Assembly (NCBI GenBank): GCA_900752425.1
Contig: CAADVE010000213.1
Span: forward strand, 1-6,354
DNA: 6,354 nt
Source: an uncultured Collinsella sp.
GTDB taxonomy: Bacteria > Actinomycetota > Coriobacteriia > Coriobacteriales > Coriobacteriaceae
Direction: 5' to 3'
A program made the translations under genes and the position numbers. Below, piece by piece: positions 1 to 5,192 of this stretch. Under the pieces are notes generated by a model that worked only from the letters and a program-made list of their open reading frames with translations, made no database searches and was not told where the DNA came from. The stretch's first letter is position 1. The number at the start of each line of letters is the position of its first letter.

Positions 1-2516
1 CCGGCGGTTGGATCCTCCTTGCGCTCCCAGCGCACGCACGGCATCCAAATGAAGTCGACGTCACGGTCGATAAGGTTCATCACGTGGCCGTGGCTCATCT
101 TTGCCGGGTAGCACACGCTCTCGGACGGCATGGACTCGATACCCGCCTGGTAGGTCTTTTTGCTCGACTGGTCGGACAGCTGCACGCTAAAGCCCAGGCG
201 CGTAAAGAACGCATGCCAGAAGGGGTAGTTCTCGTACATGTTGAGCGCACGGGGGATGCCGACGGTGCCGCGCGGGGCCTCGTCGGGGCTCAGCACCTCG
301 CGGTTAAAGAGCAGCCCGTTTTTCTTTTTGAAGAGGTTGGGGGCCTCGGTCTTCTGCTTTTTGTGGCCGGCGCCCTTCTCGCAGCGGTTGCCGGTAATGA
401 AGCGCCTACCGCCGCCAAAATCGTTGACGGTGAGCTGACAGTTGTTGGAGCAACGACCGCAGCGGACGTGTTTTTGCGTCACGGTGAGGTGCGCGATGTC
501 CTCGGCAGAAAGAATGGTCGAAGTGCCATCGGCGCCGGCGCGATCGCGGGCGAGCAGGGCCGCACCATAGGCGCCCATGCAGCCGGCGATGTCGGGGCGC
601 ACGGCGTGAACGCCGGTGAGCTGCTCAAACGCGCGCAGCGTGGCATCGGACATAAAGGTGCCGCCCTGAACGATCACCTGGCTGCCGATCTCCTTGGGGT
701 CGCGCAGCTTAATGACTTTGAACAGGGCATTCTTGATGACGGAATAGGACAGGCCGGCCGCGATGTCGCCCACCGTGGCGCCTTCCTTTTGCGCCTGCTT
801 GACGCGCGAGTTCATAAAGACTGTGCAGCGACTTCCCAGATCGACCGGAGCCTTGGCATGGATAGCGGCGTCGGCGAACGCGCGAACGTCCATGTTCATA
901 GACACGGCGAAGCTCTCGATAAAGCTACCGCAACCCGACGAGCAGGCCTCGTTGAGCATGATGTGCTCGATGACGCCGTCCTTCACGCGCAGGCACTTCA
1001 TGTCCTGGCCGCCAATGTCCAGAATGAACTCGACGCCGGGCAGGAACGCCTTGGCGCCGCGCAGGTGCGCGACGGTCTCGATCTCGCCGGAGTCGGCCTT
1101 GAGGGCCTCGATGAGCAGCGCCTCACCGTAGCCCGTGGTGGTCACGTGGCCGATGGTGCAGCCCGCGGGGATGTGGTTGTAGAAATCGGCCATGATGACC
1201 TTGGCCGTGCCTAGGATGTCGCCGTTGTTGTTGCCGTACCAGGTGTGCAGCAGCTGACCGTCCTCGCCCACGAGCGCGGCCTTCATGGTGGTGGAGCCGG
1301 CGTCGATGCCGATGAACACGCGTCCGGTGTAGCCTTCGAGCTTGCCCTTGGGGACGACCTCGGTGTCGTGGCGGGTCTTGAACTCGGCAAAGTCCTCGTC
1401 GGTGGCAAAGAGCGGATCCAGACGCTCGACCTCGGCACCCTGCGTGTCACCCAGGGCATCGATGGCCCCGATGAGCTGCGGGAACGTGCTGAGCTTGTTG
1501 GACTCGTGCGCCATGGCGGCGCCGCTCGCCACAAACAGGTGAGCGTTTTGGGGCACGATACGGTGCTCCTCGTCCAGATTGAGCGTGAGGTAGAAGCGGT
1601 GGCGCAGCTCGGAGAGATACTGCAGCGGGCCGCCCAGGAAGGCGACGTTGCCGCGGATGGGACGGCCGCACGCCAGACCCGAGATGGTCTGGGTCACGAC
1701 AGCCTGGAAGATGGAGGCGGCCACGTCCTCGGGGCGGGCGCCCTCGTTGAGCAGCGGCTGCACGTCGGTCTTGGCAAAAACGCCGCAGCGGCTGGCGATG
1801 GGATAGATGGTGGTGGCATTGGCCGCGAGCTCGTTGAGGCCGCTGGCGTCGGTGTGGAGCAGGGTTGCCATCTGGTCGATGACCGCACCCGTGCCGCCGG
1901 CGCAGGTGCCGTTCATGCGCTGCTCGATGCCGTTATCGAAGTAGATGATCTTGGCGTCCTCGCCGCCCAGCTCGATAGCGACATCGGTGGCCGGGATGAG
2001 GGTCTCGACGGCACGCTTACTGGCGATGACCTCCTGGACAAACTCCAGGTCGAGCCACTGGGACAGCAGAAGGCCGCCCGAGCCGGTGATGGCGCAGGTC
2101 ATCTGGGCCGTCGGCAGCACGGTCGCAGCGCCCTCGAACAGGTCGCGGGCGCAGGCACGGACGTCGGTGTGGTGGCGCTGGTACTTGGCGTAGACGATCT
2201 GGTTGTCGTCGTTGAGCACGGCGAGCTTAACGGTGGTGGAGCCCACGTCGATGCCCAGGTGCAGGTTGCCGCGGGCGTTGCCGGGGCTGAAGATCGCGCC
2301 TTCAGGGGCGTGGGCGGCGGCTACGGGCTCAGCGGCAGTGACGGGCTCGCTAGCGACGGACGTCTCTCCTGCCGCATTCTTGGCCTCGGCAACCGCCTCA
2401 GCAACTTTCTCGGCAGCCGCGGTCGCGGCCTTCTGCGCGGCGTCCACCACGGCGGGCGCGGCCTCGCGTGCGGCAGCGACCACACGGTCTTTAATGCCCT
2501 CGACGAGTTTGCTCAT
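1..2516 (-). CDS. Tandem-domain acyl-CoA dehydratase activase-related protein (BcrAD/BadFG ATPases + DUF2229), 3' end cut by window edge
   Basis: The frame is open from the ATG at 2516 to the left edge, giving 838 residues and no stop. Residues 1-75 are an Ala/Glu/Lys-rich extension. Two ASKHA-fold activase domains follow. The first has GIDVGSTTVK at 88-97, ELGGEDAK at 182-189, and Cys205 and Cys244. The second has GIDAGSTTMK at 403-412, DIGGQDMK at 500-507, and Cys525 and Cys564. Both Cys pairs are 39 residues apart, as in the HgdC activator, where each subunit supplies two Cys to a [4Fe-4S] cluster shared by the dimer. Cys686, 689, 693 and 712 form a further cluster, and a DUF2229-like domain starts near residue 750. 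Known relatives of this layout run to about 1400 residues or more and end in an HgdB-like part, which would lie outside the window. The expected role is ATP-driven delivery of low-potential electrons to an iron-sulfur dehydratase or reductase; the substrate cannot be told. The SD AGAGGAGA lies just before the ATG, and the gene starts 11 bases after the TetR gene. Confidence 0.93.
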   Translation of the reverse strand, partial: MSKLVEGIKDRVVAAAREAAPAVVDAAQKAATAAAEKVAEAVAEAKNAAGETSVASEPVTAAEPVAAAHAPEGAIFSPGNARGNLHLGIDVGSTTVKLAVLNDDNQIVYAKYQRHHTDVRACARDLFEGAATVLPTAQMTCAITGSGGLLLSQWLDLEFVQEVIASKRAVETLIPATDVAIELGGEDAKIIYFDNGIEQRMNGTCAGGTGAVIDQMATLLHTDASGLNELAANATTIYPIASRCGVFAKTDVQPLLNEGARPEDVAASIFQAVVTQTISGLACGRPIRGNVAFLGGPLQYLSELRHRFYLTLNLDEEHRIVPQNAHLFVASGAAMAHESNKLSTFPQLIGAIDALGDTQGAEVERLDPLFATDEDFAEFKTRHDTEVVPKGKLEGYTGRVFIGIDAGSTTMKAALVGEDGQLLHTWYGNNNGDILGTAKVIMADFYNHIPAGCTIGHVTTTGYGEALLIEALKADSGEIETVAHLRGAKAFLPGVEFILDIGGQDMKCLRVKDGVIEHIMLNEACSSGCGSFIESFAVSMNMDVRAFADAAIHAKAPVDLGSRCTVFMNSRVKQAQKEGATVGDIAAGLSYSVIKNALFKVIKLRDPKEIGSQVIVQGGTFMSDATLRAFEQLTGVHAVRPDIAGCMGAYGAALLARDRAGADGTSTILSAEDIAHLTVTQKHVRCGRCSNNCQLTVNDFGGGRRFITGNRCEKGAGHKKQKTEAPNLFKKKNGLLFNREVLSPDEAPRGTVGIPRALNMYENYPFWHAFFTRLGFSVQLSDQSSKKTYQAGIESMPSESVCYPAKMSHGHVMNLIDRDVDFIWMPCVRWERKEDPTA

Positions 2517-2527
2517 TGTCTCTCCTC

Positions 2528-3238
2528 TTAGTTGTTGGACTCGACGGTTGCGGTGGTGTCGACCGCGTCCTCGAGCTGCAGATTCAATAGCTTCATGCCG
2601 TATTCCGGCACGTTGATATCGATGGGTTGGCCATACAGGTCGCCGGGGCGCACAAAGGCGATAACCGTCATAATGCGCGCCATGGTCTCGGGCGATTCGG
2701 TGAGCCCACGCTCAAACCAACGCTGAATCAGGCCGACCTCGGCACTCACGACGTAGGTAACGTAGTAGTCAAAGAAGGTGCCCAGCGCCAAGCCCAAAAT
2801 GCCCGTCTGTGCACGCGGCACCACGGCCTCGCGTGCGGTATCGATGATCTTTTTAATAAAGGCGGGGTCGCCGCCCGGGCCCAGCAGCGATCCGATTAAA
2901 TCGCGGTTGGCCGCAAGGTAGCGTAGCAACTCAACCGAACCGGGTGCCGGCTCGAGCTCATCGATGTTGTGATAGAGATCGGGCAGCTGAGCTGCGGTGA
3001 TGAGCTCAATGCGCTCACGGATCTCGGCCAGCAAGCCGTCCTCGATTTGATTGATAAAGTCGGGGATATCGCGGTAATGCGAATAGAACGTGCGGCGCGT
3101 AAGGCCAGCGCGCTCGGTGAGCGACGCGACATTAATGCGCGAAAGGTCGCCGCTTTCGGCAAGCTCGCTGGCAAGTGCCTGGCGAAGGGCACGCTGCGAG
3201 CGAAGGGACCGGCGATCGCATTTCTCGAGCTGGGACAA
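2528..3238 (-). CDS. TetR/AcrR-family transcriptional regulator
   Basis: This 236-residue protein has an N-terminal TetR helix-turn-helix (about residues 20-65). The recognition part reads ASLTERAGLTRRTFYSHY, the typical 'TxxxIAxxAGVxxxxxYxHF' pattern. The rest is an all-helical ligand/dimer domain of ordinary family length. The start is a TTG at 3236-3238, because a strong SD (AAGGAGG, 3243-3249) lies four bases upstream. An in-frame TAA sits just beyond that SD, so no earlier start is possible, and no nearby in-frame ATG exists. The stop codon is fused to the SD of the downstream activase gene, which points to one transcript. By family habit it should repress its own operon, and palindromes lie in its promoter region (3261-3304). 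The ligand is unknown; control of the activase is inferred from position only. Confidence 0.92.
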   Translation of the reverse strand: MSQLEKCDRRSLRSQRALRQALASELAESGDLSRINVASLTERAGLTRRTFYSHYRDIPDFINQIEDGLLAEIRERIELITAAQLPDLYHNIDELEPAPGSVELLRYLAANRDLIGSLLGPGGDPAFIKKIIDTAREAVVPRAQTGILGLALGTFFDYYVTYVVSAEVGLIQRWFERGLTESPETMARIMTVIAFVRPGDLYGQPIDINVPEYGMKLLNLQLEDAVDTTATVESNN

Positions 3239-3260
3239 GCGTCCTCCTTGTTACTCAGCC

Positions 3261-3304
3261 TGTGCGCTATTGCACAGTGCGAGTATTATTGCACACCGTG
3301 TGCA
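3261..3304. promoter_or_regulatory. Probable TetR operator: two nested palindromes upstream of the TetR gene
   Basis: Two inverted repeats lie 23-66 bases before the TetR start. The first is TGTGC-N6-GCACA (3261-3276). The second is a 15-base palindrome, TGCACAC-C-GTGTGCA (3290-3304), with perfect 7-base arms. The nonamer TATTGCACA occurs in both, at 3268-3276 and 3287-3295, so the sites share a half-site 19 bases apart. On the minus strand the second palindrome runs directly into AATAAT, a possible -10 box; no good -35 was found at normal spacing. Two similar sites in the promoter fit autoregulation by the TetR protein. This is inferred; no binding data are available. Confidence 0.5.
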
Positions 3305-3330
3305 TCAACACGTAAAGGCAATATTTTGGA

Positions 3331-3362
3331 TGTGTTAAAGGGACAGTTTCTTTGCCATATTC
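3331..3362. repeat. Diverged copy of the 3767-3795 palindromic repeat
   Basis: TGTG..AAAGGG..GT..CTTTG.CA followed by ATTC matches the perfect hairpin repeat at 3767-3801 in order and spacing, but the arms have lost much of their pairing (CTTTGCC against GTTAAAG). It is best read as a decayed member of the same intergenic repeat family. Only two copies are visible here, so the family assignment rests on their mutual similarity. Confidence 0.4.
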
Positions 3363-3380
3363 AGCGACCGCCTAGGTTGT

Positions 3381-3400
3381 GCCAGTTGTGCCTGGCTTTT
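3381..3400 (+). terminator. Weak terminator-like hairpin
   Basis: GCCAG, a six-base loop TTGTGC, then CTGGC and TTTT. A five-base-pair stem with four T residues is short for an intrinsic terminator, and no plus-strand gene precedes it. It could trap antisense read-through towards the small RNA promoter, or be chance. Just before it, GTTGTGCC is repeated in tandem (3377-3392). Confidence 0.25.
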
Positions 3401-3416
3401 GGAGCAGCATTGCCGA

Positions 3417-3445
3417 TTGTTCAAAATATCATTTGTGGGTAGAAT
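3417..3445 (+). promoter_or_regulatory. Sigma-70-type promoter of the candidate antisense RNA
   Basis: A -35 box TTGTTC (3417-3422) is followed by an exact 17-base AT-rich spacer and a -10 box TAGAAT (3440-3445, 5 of 6 matches to TATAAT). Transcription would begin near 3452. No protein-coding start follows; the next downstream element is the intrinsic terminator at 3500-3534, so the unit is an RNA gene of about 84 bases. Confidence 0.6.
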
Positions 3446-3451
3446 AGTGTC

Positions 3452-3535
3452 GACGGCAGCCCAAGTTCTGGAAAGCTGGGCAGCGCCGTTGCTTGGATTA
3501 AGGGGTCAACGCCTTAGCGGCGGCGACCCCTTTTA
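3452..3535 (+). ncRNA. Candidate small antisense RNA (type I antitoxin) converging on the 41-aa peptide gene
   Basis: This unit is delimited by the promoter at 3417-3445 and a terminator ending at 3534. It folds into two hairpins. The 5' one pairs GACGGC (3452-3457) with GCCGTT (3485-3490) and GCCCA (3459-3463) with TGGGC (3477-3481), leaving a loop of about ten bases. The 3' one is the terminator. Its last 22 bases are antisense to the end of the peptide coding sequence (3514-3535), and the rest would be antisense to the 3' UTR of the peptide mRNA. Convergent, 3'-overlapping RNAs of this size are typical of antitoxins such as RatA and SR4. I recognise no Rfam family in it, and the function is inferred from layout. 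A free-standing trans-acting small RNA is the main alternative. Confidence 0.55.
3500..3534 (+). terminator. Intrinsic terminator of the small RNA, overlapping the peptide gene's stop codon
   Basis: The stem AAGGGGTC (3500-3507) pairs with GACCCCTT (3525-3532), and an inner CGCC (3510-3513) pairs with GGCG (3519-3522) across a five-base loop. The T tract is 3531-3534. Polarity is clear: on the minus strand the hairpin is followed only by TTAATCC, so it would end peptide transcripts poorly. The minus-strand TAA of the peptide gene (3514-3516) lies in the hairpin loop. Confidence 0.7.
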
Positions 3536-3639
3536 CGTTGCTTCGAACGTTGCTTGAGTGCCTCGGAAAGCCCGACGAGTGCCGTGGAGAACGAGACCAA
3601 AGCGGTCAGAAGTCTCACGAAATCAATCAGATCGGTCAT
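3514..3639 (-). CDS. 41-residue hydrophobic/basic peptide, candidate type I toxin
   Basis: The peptide begins MTDLIDFVRLLTALVSF. A hydrophobic, helix-prone stretch covers residues 4-28, interrupted by Asp6 and Arg9, and a strongly basic tail covers residues 29-41 (K/R at 29, 31, 33, 35-37 and 39-41). One membrane-associated helix plus a charged tail is the usual build of small membrane-acting toxins and holin-like peptides; I recognise no specific family. The ATG at 3639 is chosen because the near-perfect extended SD GGAGGTGAT sits four bases upstream. An in-frame ATG at 3645 overlaps that SD. The SD is sequestered in a hairpin (3640-3674), a minus-strand promoter lies at 3704-3733, and a plus-strand RNA overlaps the 3' end. 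A short amphipathic regulatory peptide is the main alternative. The coding call is fairly firm; the toxin role is inferred. Confidence 0.65.
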   Translation of the reverse strand: MTDLIDFVRLLTALVSFSTALVGLSEALKQRSKQRKRGRRR

Positions 3640-3674
3640 GGGCATCACCTCCCATCAGATGGAGGGCGTTGCCC
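3640..3674 (-). promoter_or_regulatory. Shine-Dalgarno-sequestering hairpin in the leader of the 41-aa peptide
   Basis: In the minus-strand RNA, GGGCA (3674-3670) pairs with UGCCC (3644-3640). An internal loop follows, then CCUCC (3665-3661) pairs with the SD GGAGG (3652-3648), and AU/AU closes a CUG loop with one bulged G (3653). The whole SD is thus paired and the stem ends one base before the AUG. Such locked leaders are known in type I toxin mRNAs, where translation needs refolding or processing. Confidence 0.6.
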
Positions 3675-3703
3675 GGCACATGGAACTGCCGCCAACAGTA
3701 TCA

Positions 3704-3733
3704 ATTCTATCAAAGCGCAGTTAGATATGCGAA
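3704..3733 (-). promoter_or_regulatory. Candidate promoter of the 41-aa peptide gene
   Basis: On the minus strand, TTCGCA (3733-3728, 4 of 6 to consensus), an 18-base spacer and TAGAAT (3709-3704). The -10 box is the same hexamer as in the opposing small RNA promoter. Transcription would start near 3697, giving a leader of about 58 bases that contains the SD hairpin. The -35 box is weak. Confidence 0.45.
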
Positions 3734-3766
3734 TGTTTGTTCGTATTTCAAGAGACCAGCGTCACC

Positions 3767-3795
3767 TGTGACAAAGGGGCTGTCCCTTTGTCACA
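3767..3795. repeat. Perfect palindromic intergenic repeat (12-bp stem) abutting the HAD gene stop
   Basis: TGTGACAAAGGG (3767-3778), a five-base loop GCTGT, then CCCTTTGTCACA (3784-3795): twelve perfect base pairs. It begins directly after the TAA of the HAD gene (3796-3798). Neither strand carries a T tract after the stem, so it is a REP-like hairpin more than a canonical terminator, though it could protect the 3' end of the HAD mRNA or terminate weakly. A decayed relative is at 3331-3362. Confidence 0.65.
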
Positions 3796-4653
3796 TTATT
3801 CGATGACGGTGCGAGAGTTTTGCTTGCGCATGGTGGCGAGCATGTGTTTGGGGACGGCGTGGACCATGCAACTGCCGATAGTTGCGCTCGCGGCGGCCTT
3901 GGCGGCATCGCTTGCGTTTTTGGTCGCGTAGCTGTGGCGGAAGCGTTTGAGCATGGCGATGTCGTTGCCGCCGTCTCCGTAAACCGCGACCTCATCCTCG
4001 GCAATGCCGTAGTAGCTCGCCAGCCAGGCCACGCTCTCGCCCTTGTTGCACGCCACGTCCGTGATCTCGAACATCACCGGATCGAACGGCGCGTTGACCA
4101 CGCGGTCCGATCGCTCGGCCAAATACGCCTTAAGGTCGCGCTCCAGCTCGGGCGAGGTCACGCGACAGTTAATCTTGCATACATCGTGACGCAGGATGTC
4201 GCCGATCGACTGATCGAAATACTGCTCCTCGTGATACCCGCCACGTGCACGCATGCCGCGCATCACAATACGCTTGATGGGGCTGTCCTTTTTAAAGCCC
4301 GCCTGGTGCATCTCGAACGAACCGCTCGAGAACATGCCGTCGGGCGTGGAGCAGTCAAAACAGATATCCGGAAACTGCTTGAGCAGCTCCTCGGTGATCT
4401 GTGGATCGATGGTCCAGGTCTTGAGCACCTCGCCATGGCTGTCGCGCACGATGGACCCATTGGAGCAGCAGGCGTCAAGCGCCAGGCCCGTAAAGCCATG
4501 CTCGCCGATCGGCAGCGTCGAGCGTCCGGTCGCGGGAACCACATGCAGACCAGCCTCGGTCAGCTCGCGAATGGCACGACGGATGGTCCCATCTGCCTCG
4601 TGCAGGGCGTTCAGCAGCGTTCCGTCTAAGTCACTCGCAAACATCTTGATCAT
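3796..4653 (-). CDS. Cof-type HAD-IIB family phosphatase
   Basis: This 285-residue cytosolic hydrolase is of normal family length. All four HAD motifs are present: motif I DLDGT with the nucleophile Asp8 and acid/base Asp10, motif II ATGR with Thr42, motif III Lys204 (CNKGES), and motif IV GDGGND with the Mg2+-binding Asp227 and Asp231. The large insert between motifs II and III is the C2-type cap, which sets substrate choice in this subfamily (sugar phosphates, flavin or cofactor phosphates). The natural substrate cannot be told from sequence. The start at 4653 is preceded by AAGGAGAG ten bases upstream; Met4 (4644) is a less likely alternative. It appears monocistronic, lying between the PII-side terminator and a palindromic repeat, with its own possible promoter at 4682-4709. 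Confidence 0.93.
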   Translation of the reverse strand: MIKMFASDLDGTLLNALHEADGTIRRAIRELTEAGLHVVPATGRSTLPIGEHGFTGLALDACCSNGSIVRDSHGEVLKTWTIDPQITEELLKQFPDICFDCSTPDGMFSSGSFEMHQAGFKKDSPIKRIVMRGMRARGGYHEEQYFDQSIGDILRHDVCKINCRVTSPELERDLKAYLAERSDRVVNAPFDPVMFEITDVACNKGESVAWLASYYGIAEDEVAVYGDGGNDIAMLKRFRHSYATKNASDAAKAAASATIGSCMVHAVPKHMLATMRKQNSRTVIE

Positions 4654-4681
4654 GGGCGTGCCTCTCCTTCGTCTGCACGAT

Positions 4682-4709
4682 ATTGTAGACGAGAACGGGC
4701 GCGCCCCAA
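4682..4709 (-). promoter_or_regulatory. Candidate promoter of the HAD phosphatase gene
   Basis: On the minus strand, TTGGGG (4709-4704), a 16-base spacer and TACAAT (4687-4682, 5 of 6 to consensus). The start would lie near 4675, giving a short leader with the SD. The -35 half falls in the loop and 3' arm of the preceding terminator hairpin, so the two signals overlap. The -35 match is weak (3 of 6). Confidence 0.4.
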
Positions 4710-4724
4710 GAGAGGCGCGCCCGT
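4695..4724 (-). terminator. GC-rich terminator hairpin after the PII gene
   Basis: The perfect 11-base-pair stem ACGGGCGCGCC / GGCGCGCCCGT has an 8-base loop and lies 16 bases past the PII stop. On the minus strand it is followed by TCTCGTCT, a poor T tract, as is common in high-GC Actinomycetota. On the plus strand nothing T-rich follows. It probably ends the amtB-PII transcript. Confidence 0.65.
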
Positions 4725-4740
4725 CAGGCGAAAGATTGTC

Positions 4741-5079
4741 CTACACCGCAGCGGGGCCGCGTTCGCCGGTACGGATGCGGATGACTTCCTCGACCGGCTC
4801 GACCCAGATCTTGCCATCGCCGACGGCTCCGGTGCGAGCGGCGTTGCAGATGATGTCGACAATGCCATCGACGTGCTCATCGGCGCAAATAAGGGTGAAC
4901 TGTACCTTAGGGATCGTGTTGACAAGTAACTCGTTGCCGCGCACGTATTCCTTCCAGCCATGCTGCGCGCCGCAGCCCTGCACTTGGTTAATAGTCATGC
5001 CACGAACATCGGCAGCAAACAGCGCGTCTTTAAGAACCTCAAGCTTCTCGGCACGAACGATCGCCGTAATTTTCTTCAT
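4741..5079 (-). CDS. glnK: PII nitrogen regulatory protein, lacking the modifiable Tyr51
   Basis: At 112 residues this has exactly the length of E. coli GlnB and aligns to it without gaps. PII trimers sense ATP/ADP and 2-oxoglutarate and dock on targets, classically AmtB, through the T-loop. Conserved features are Gln39 and Lys58 (2-oxoglutarate/Mg-ATP site), the TGxxGDGKI segment at 83-91 (nucleotide binding) and Arg101/Arg103 with the RTGE signature near the C-terminus. The T-loop (37-55) differs: Tyr51, the residue uridylylated in proteobacteria and adenylylated in several actinobacteria, is Leu51, position 46 is Val, and position 40 is His. Control should therefore be by ligands alone. 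The SD AGAGAGGA lies about eight bases before the ATG. Linkage to amtB favours the GlnK name over GlnB. Confidence 0.93.
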   Translation of the reverse strand: MKKITAIVRAEKLEVLKDALFAADVRGMTINQVQGCGAQHGWKEYVRGNELLVNTIPKVQFTLICADEHVDGIVDIICNAARTGAVGDGKIWVEPVEEVIRIRTGERGPAAV

Positions 5080-5105
5080 AGTGAATTCCTCTCTTTAATA
5101 AAGAA

Positions 5106-5122
5106 ATGAATTGCTCATTCAT
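5106..5122. promoter_or_regulatory. Small palindrome upstream of the PII gene
   Basis: ATGAAT-N5-ATTCAT, six-base perfect arms, 27-43 bases before the PII start codon. It could be an operator half-site pair or a leader hairpin near the SD. It does not match the GlnR or AmtR consensus as I know them, and no convincing promoter was found next to it. Confidence 0.25.
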
Positions 5123-5130
5123 GTGGCACG

Positions 5131-5148
5131 GGTTTTCCAAATGCCGCA
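5131..5148. repeat. Extra diverged copy of the inverted-repeat arm
   Basis: GGTTTTCCAAATGCCGCA matches the left arm of the 5193-5289 element (GGTTTCCCAAGTGCCGCA) at 16 of 18 positions, in direct orientation and 62 bases away. It looks like the remains of a second element whose other half is lost. Confidence 0.5.
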
Positions 5149-5192
5149 AACCAACCTCAGAGATCAAAAAGTTCAACTGACTGGTCTTAGCA

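Noticed and set aside
84..2531. Long plus-strand open frames (84-1214 and 1245-2531) opposite the activase gene
   Set aside because: Their translations are low-complexity Gly/Ala/Val/Asp/His-rich shadows of a clearly homologous minus-strand protein with intact ATPase motifs; no convincing RBS or domain.
3452..3535. Riboswitch or attenuator reading of the plus-strand structured RNA
   Set aside because: No plus-strand gene follows the terminator within the window, and the fold matches no riboswitch consensus I know.
3643..3645. ATG two codons upstream as the start of the 41-aa peptide
   Set aside because: It overlaps the extended SD (GGAGGTGATG), leaving too little spacing; the ATG at 3639 has ideal spacing.
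3538..3806. Plus-strand open frames of 77 and 82 codons across the intergenic gap
   Set aside because: No SD, no recognisable domain, and they run antisense through the 41-aa peptide gene, the SD hairpin and the palindromic repeat.
3820..5098. Plus-strand open frames opposite the HAD and PII genes
   Set aside because: Antisense shadows in a GC-rich region; the minus-strand genes carry complete catalytic and ligand motifs.
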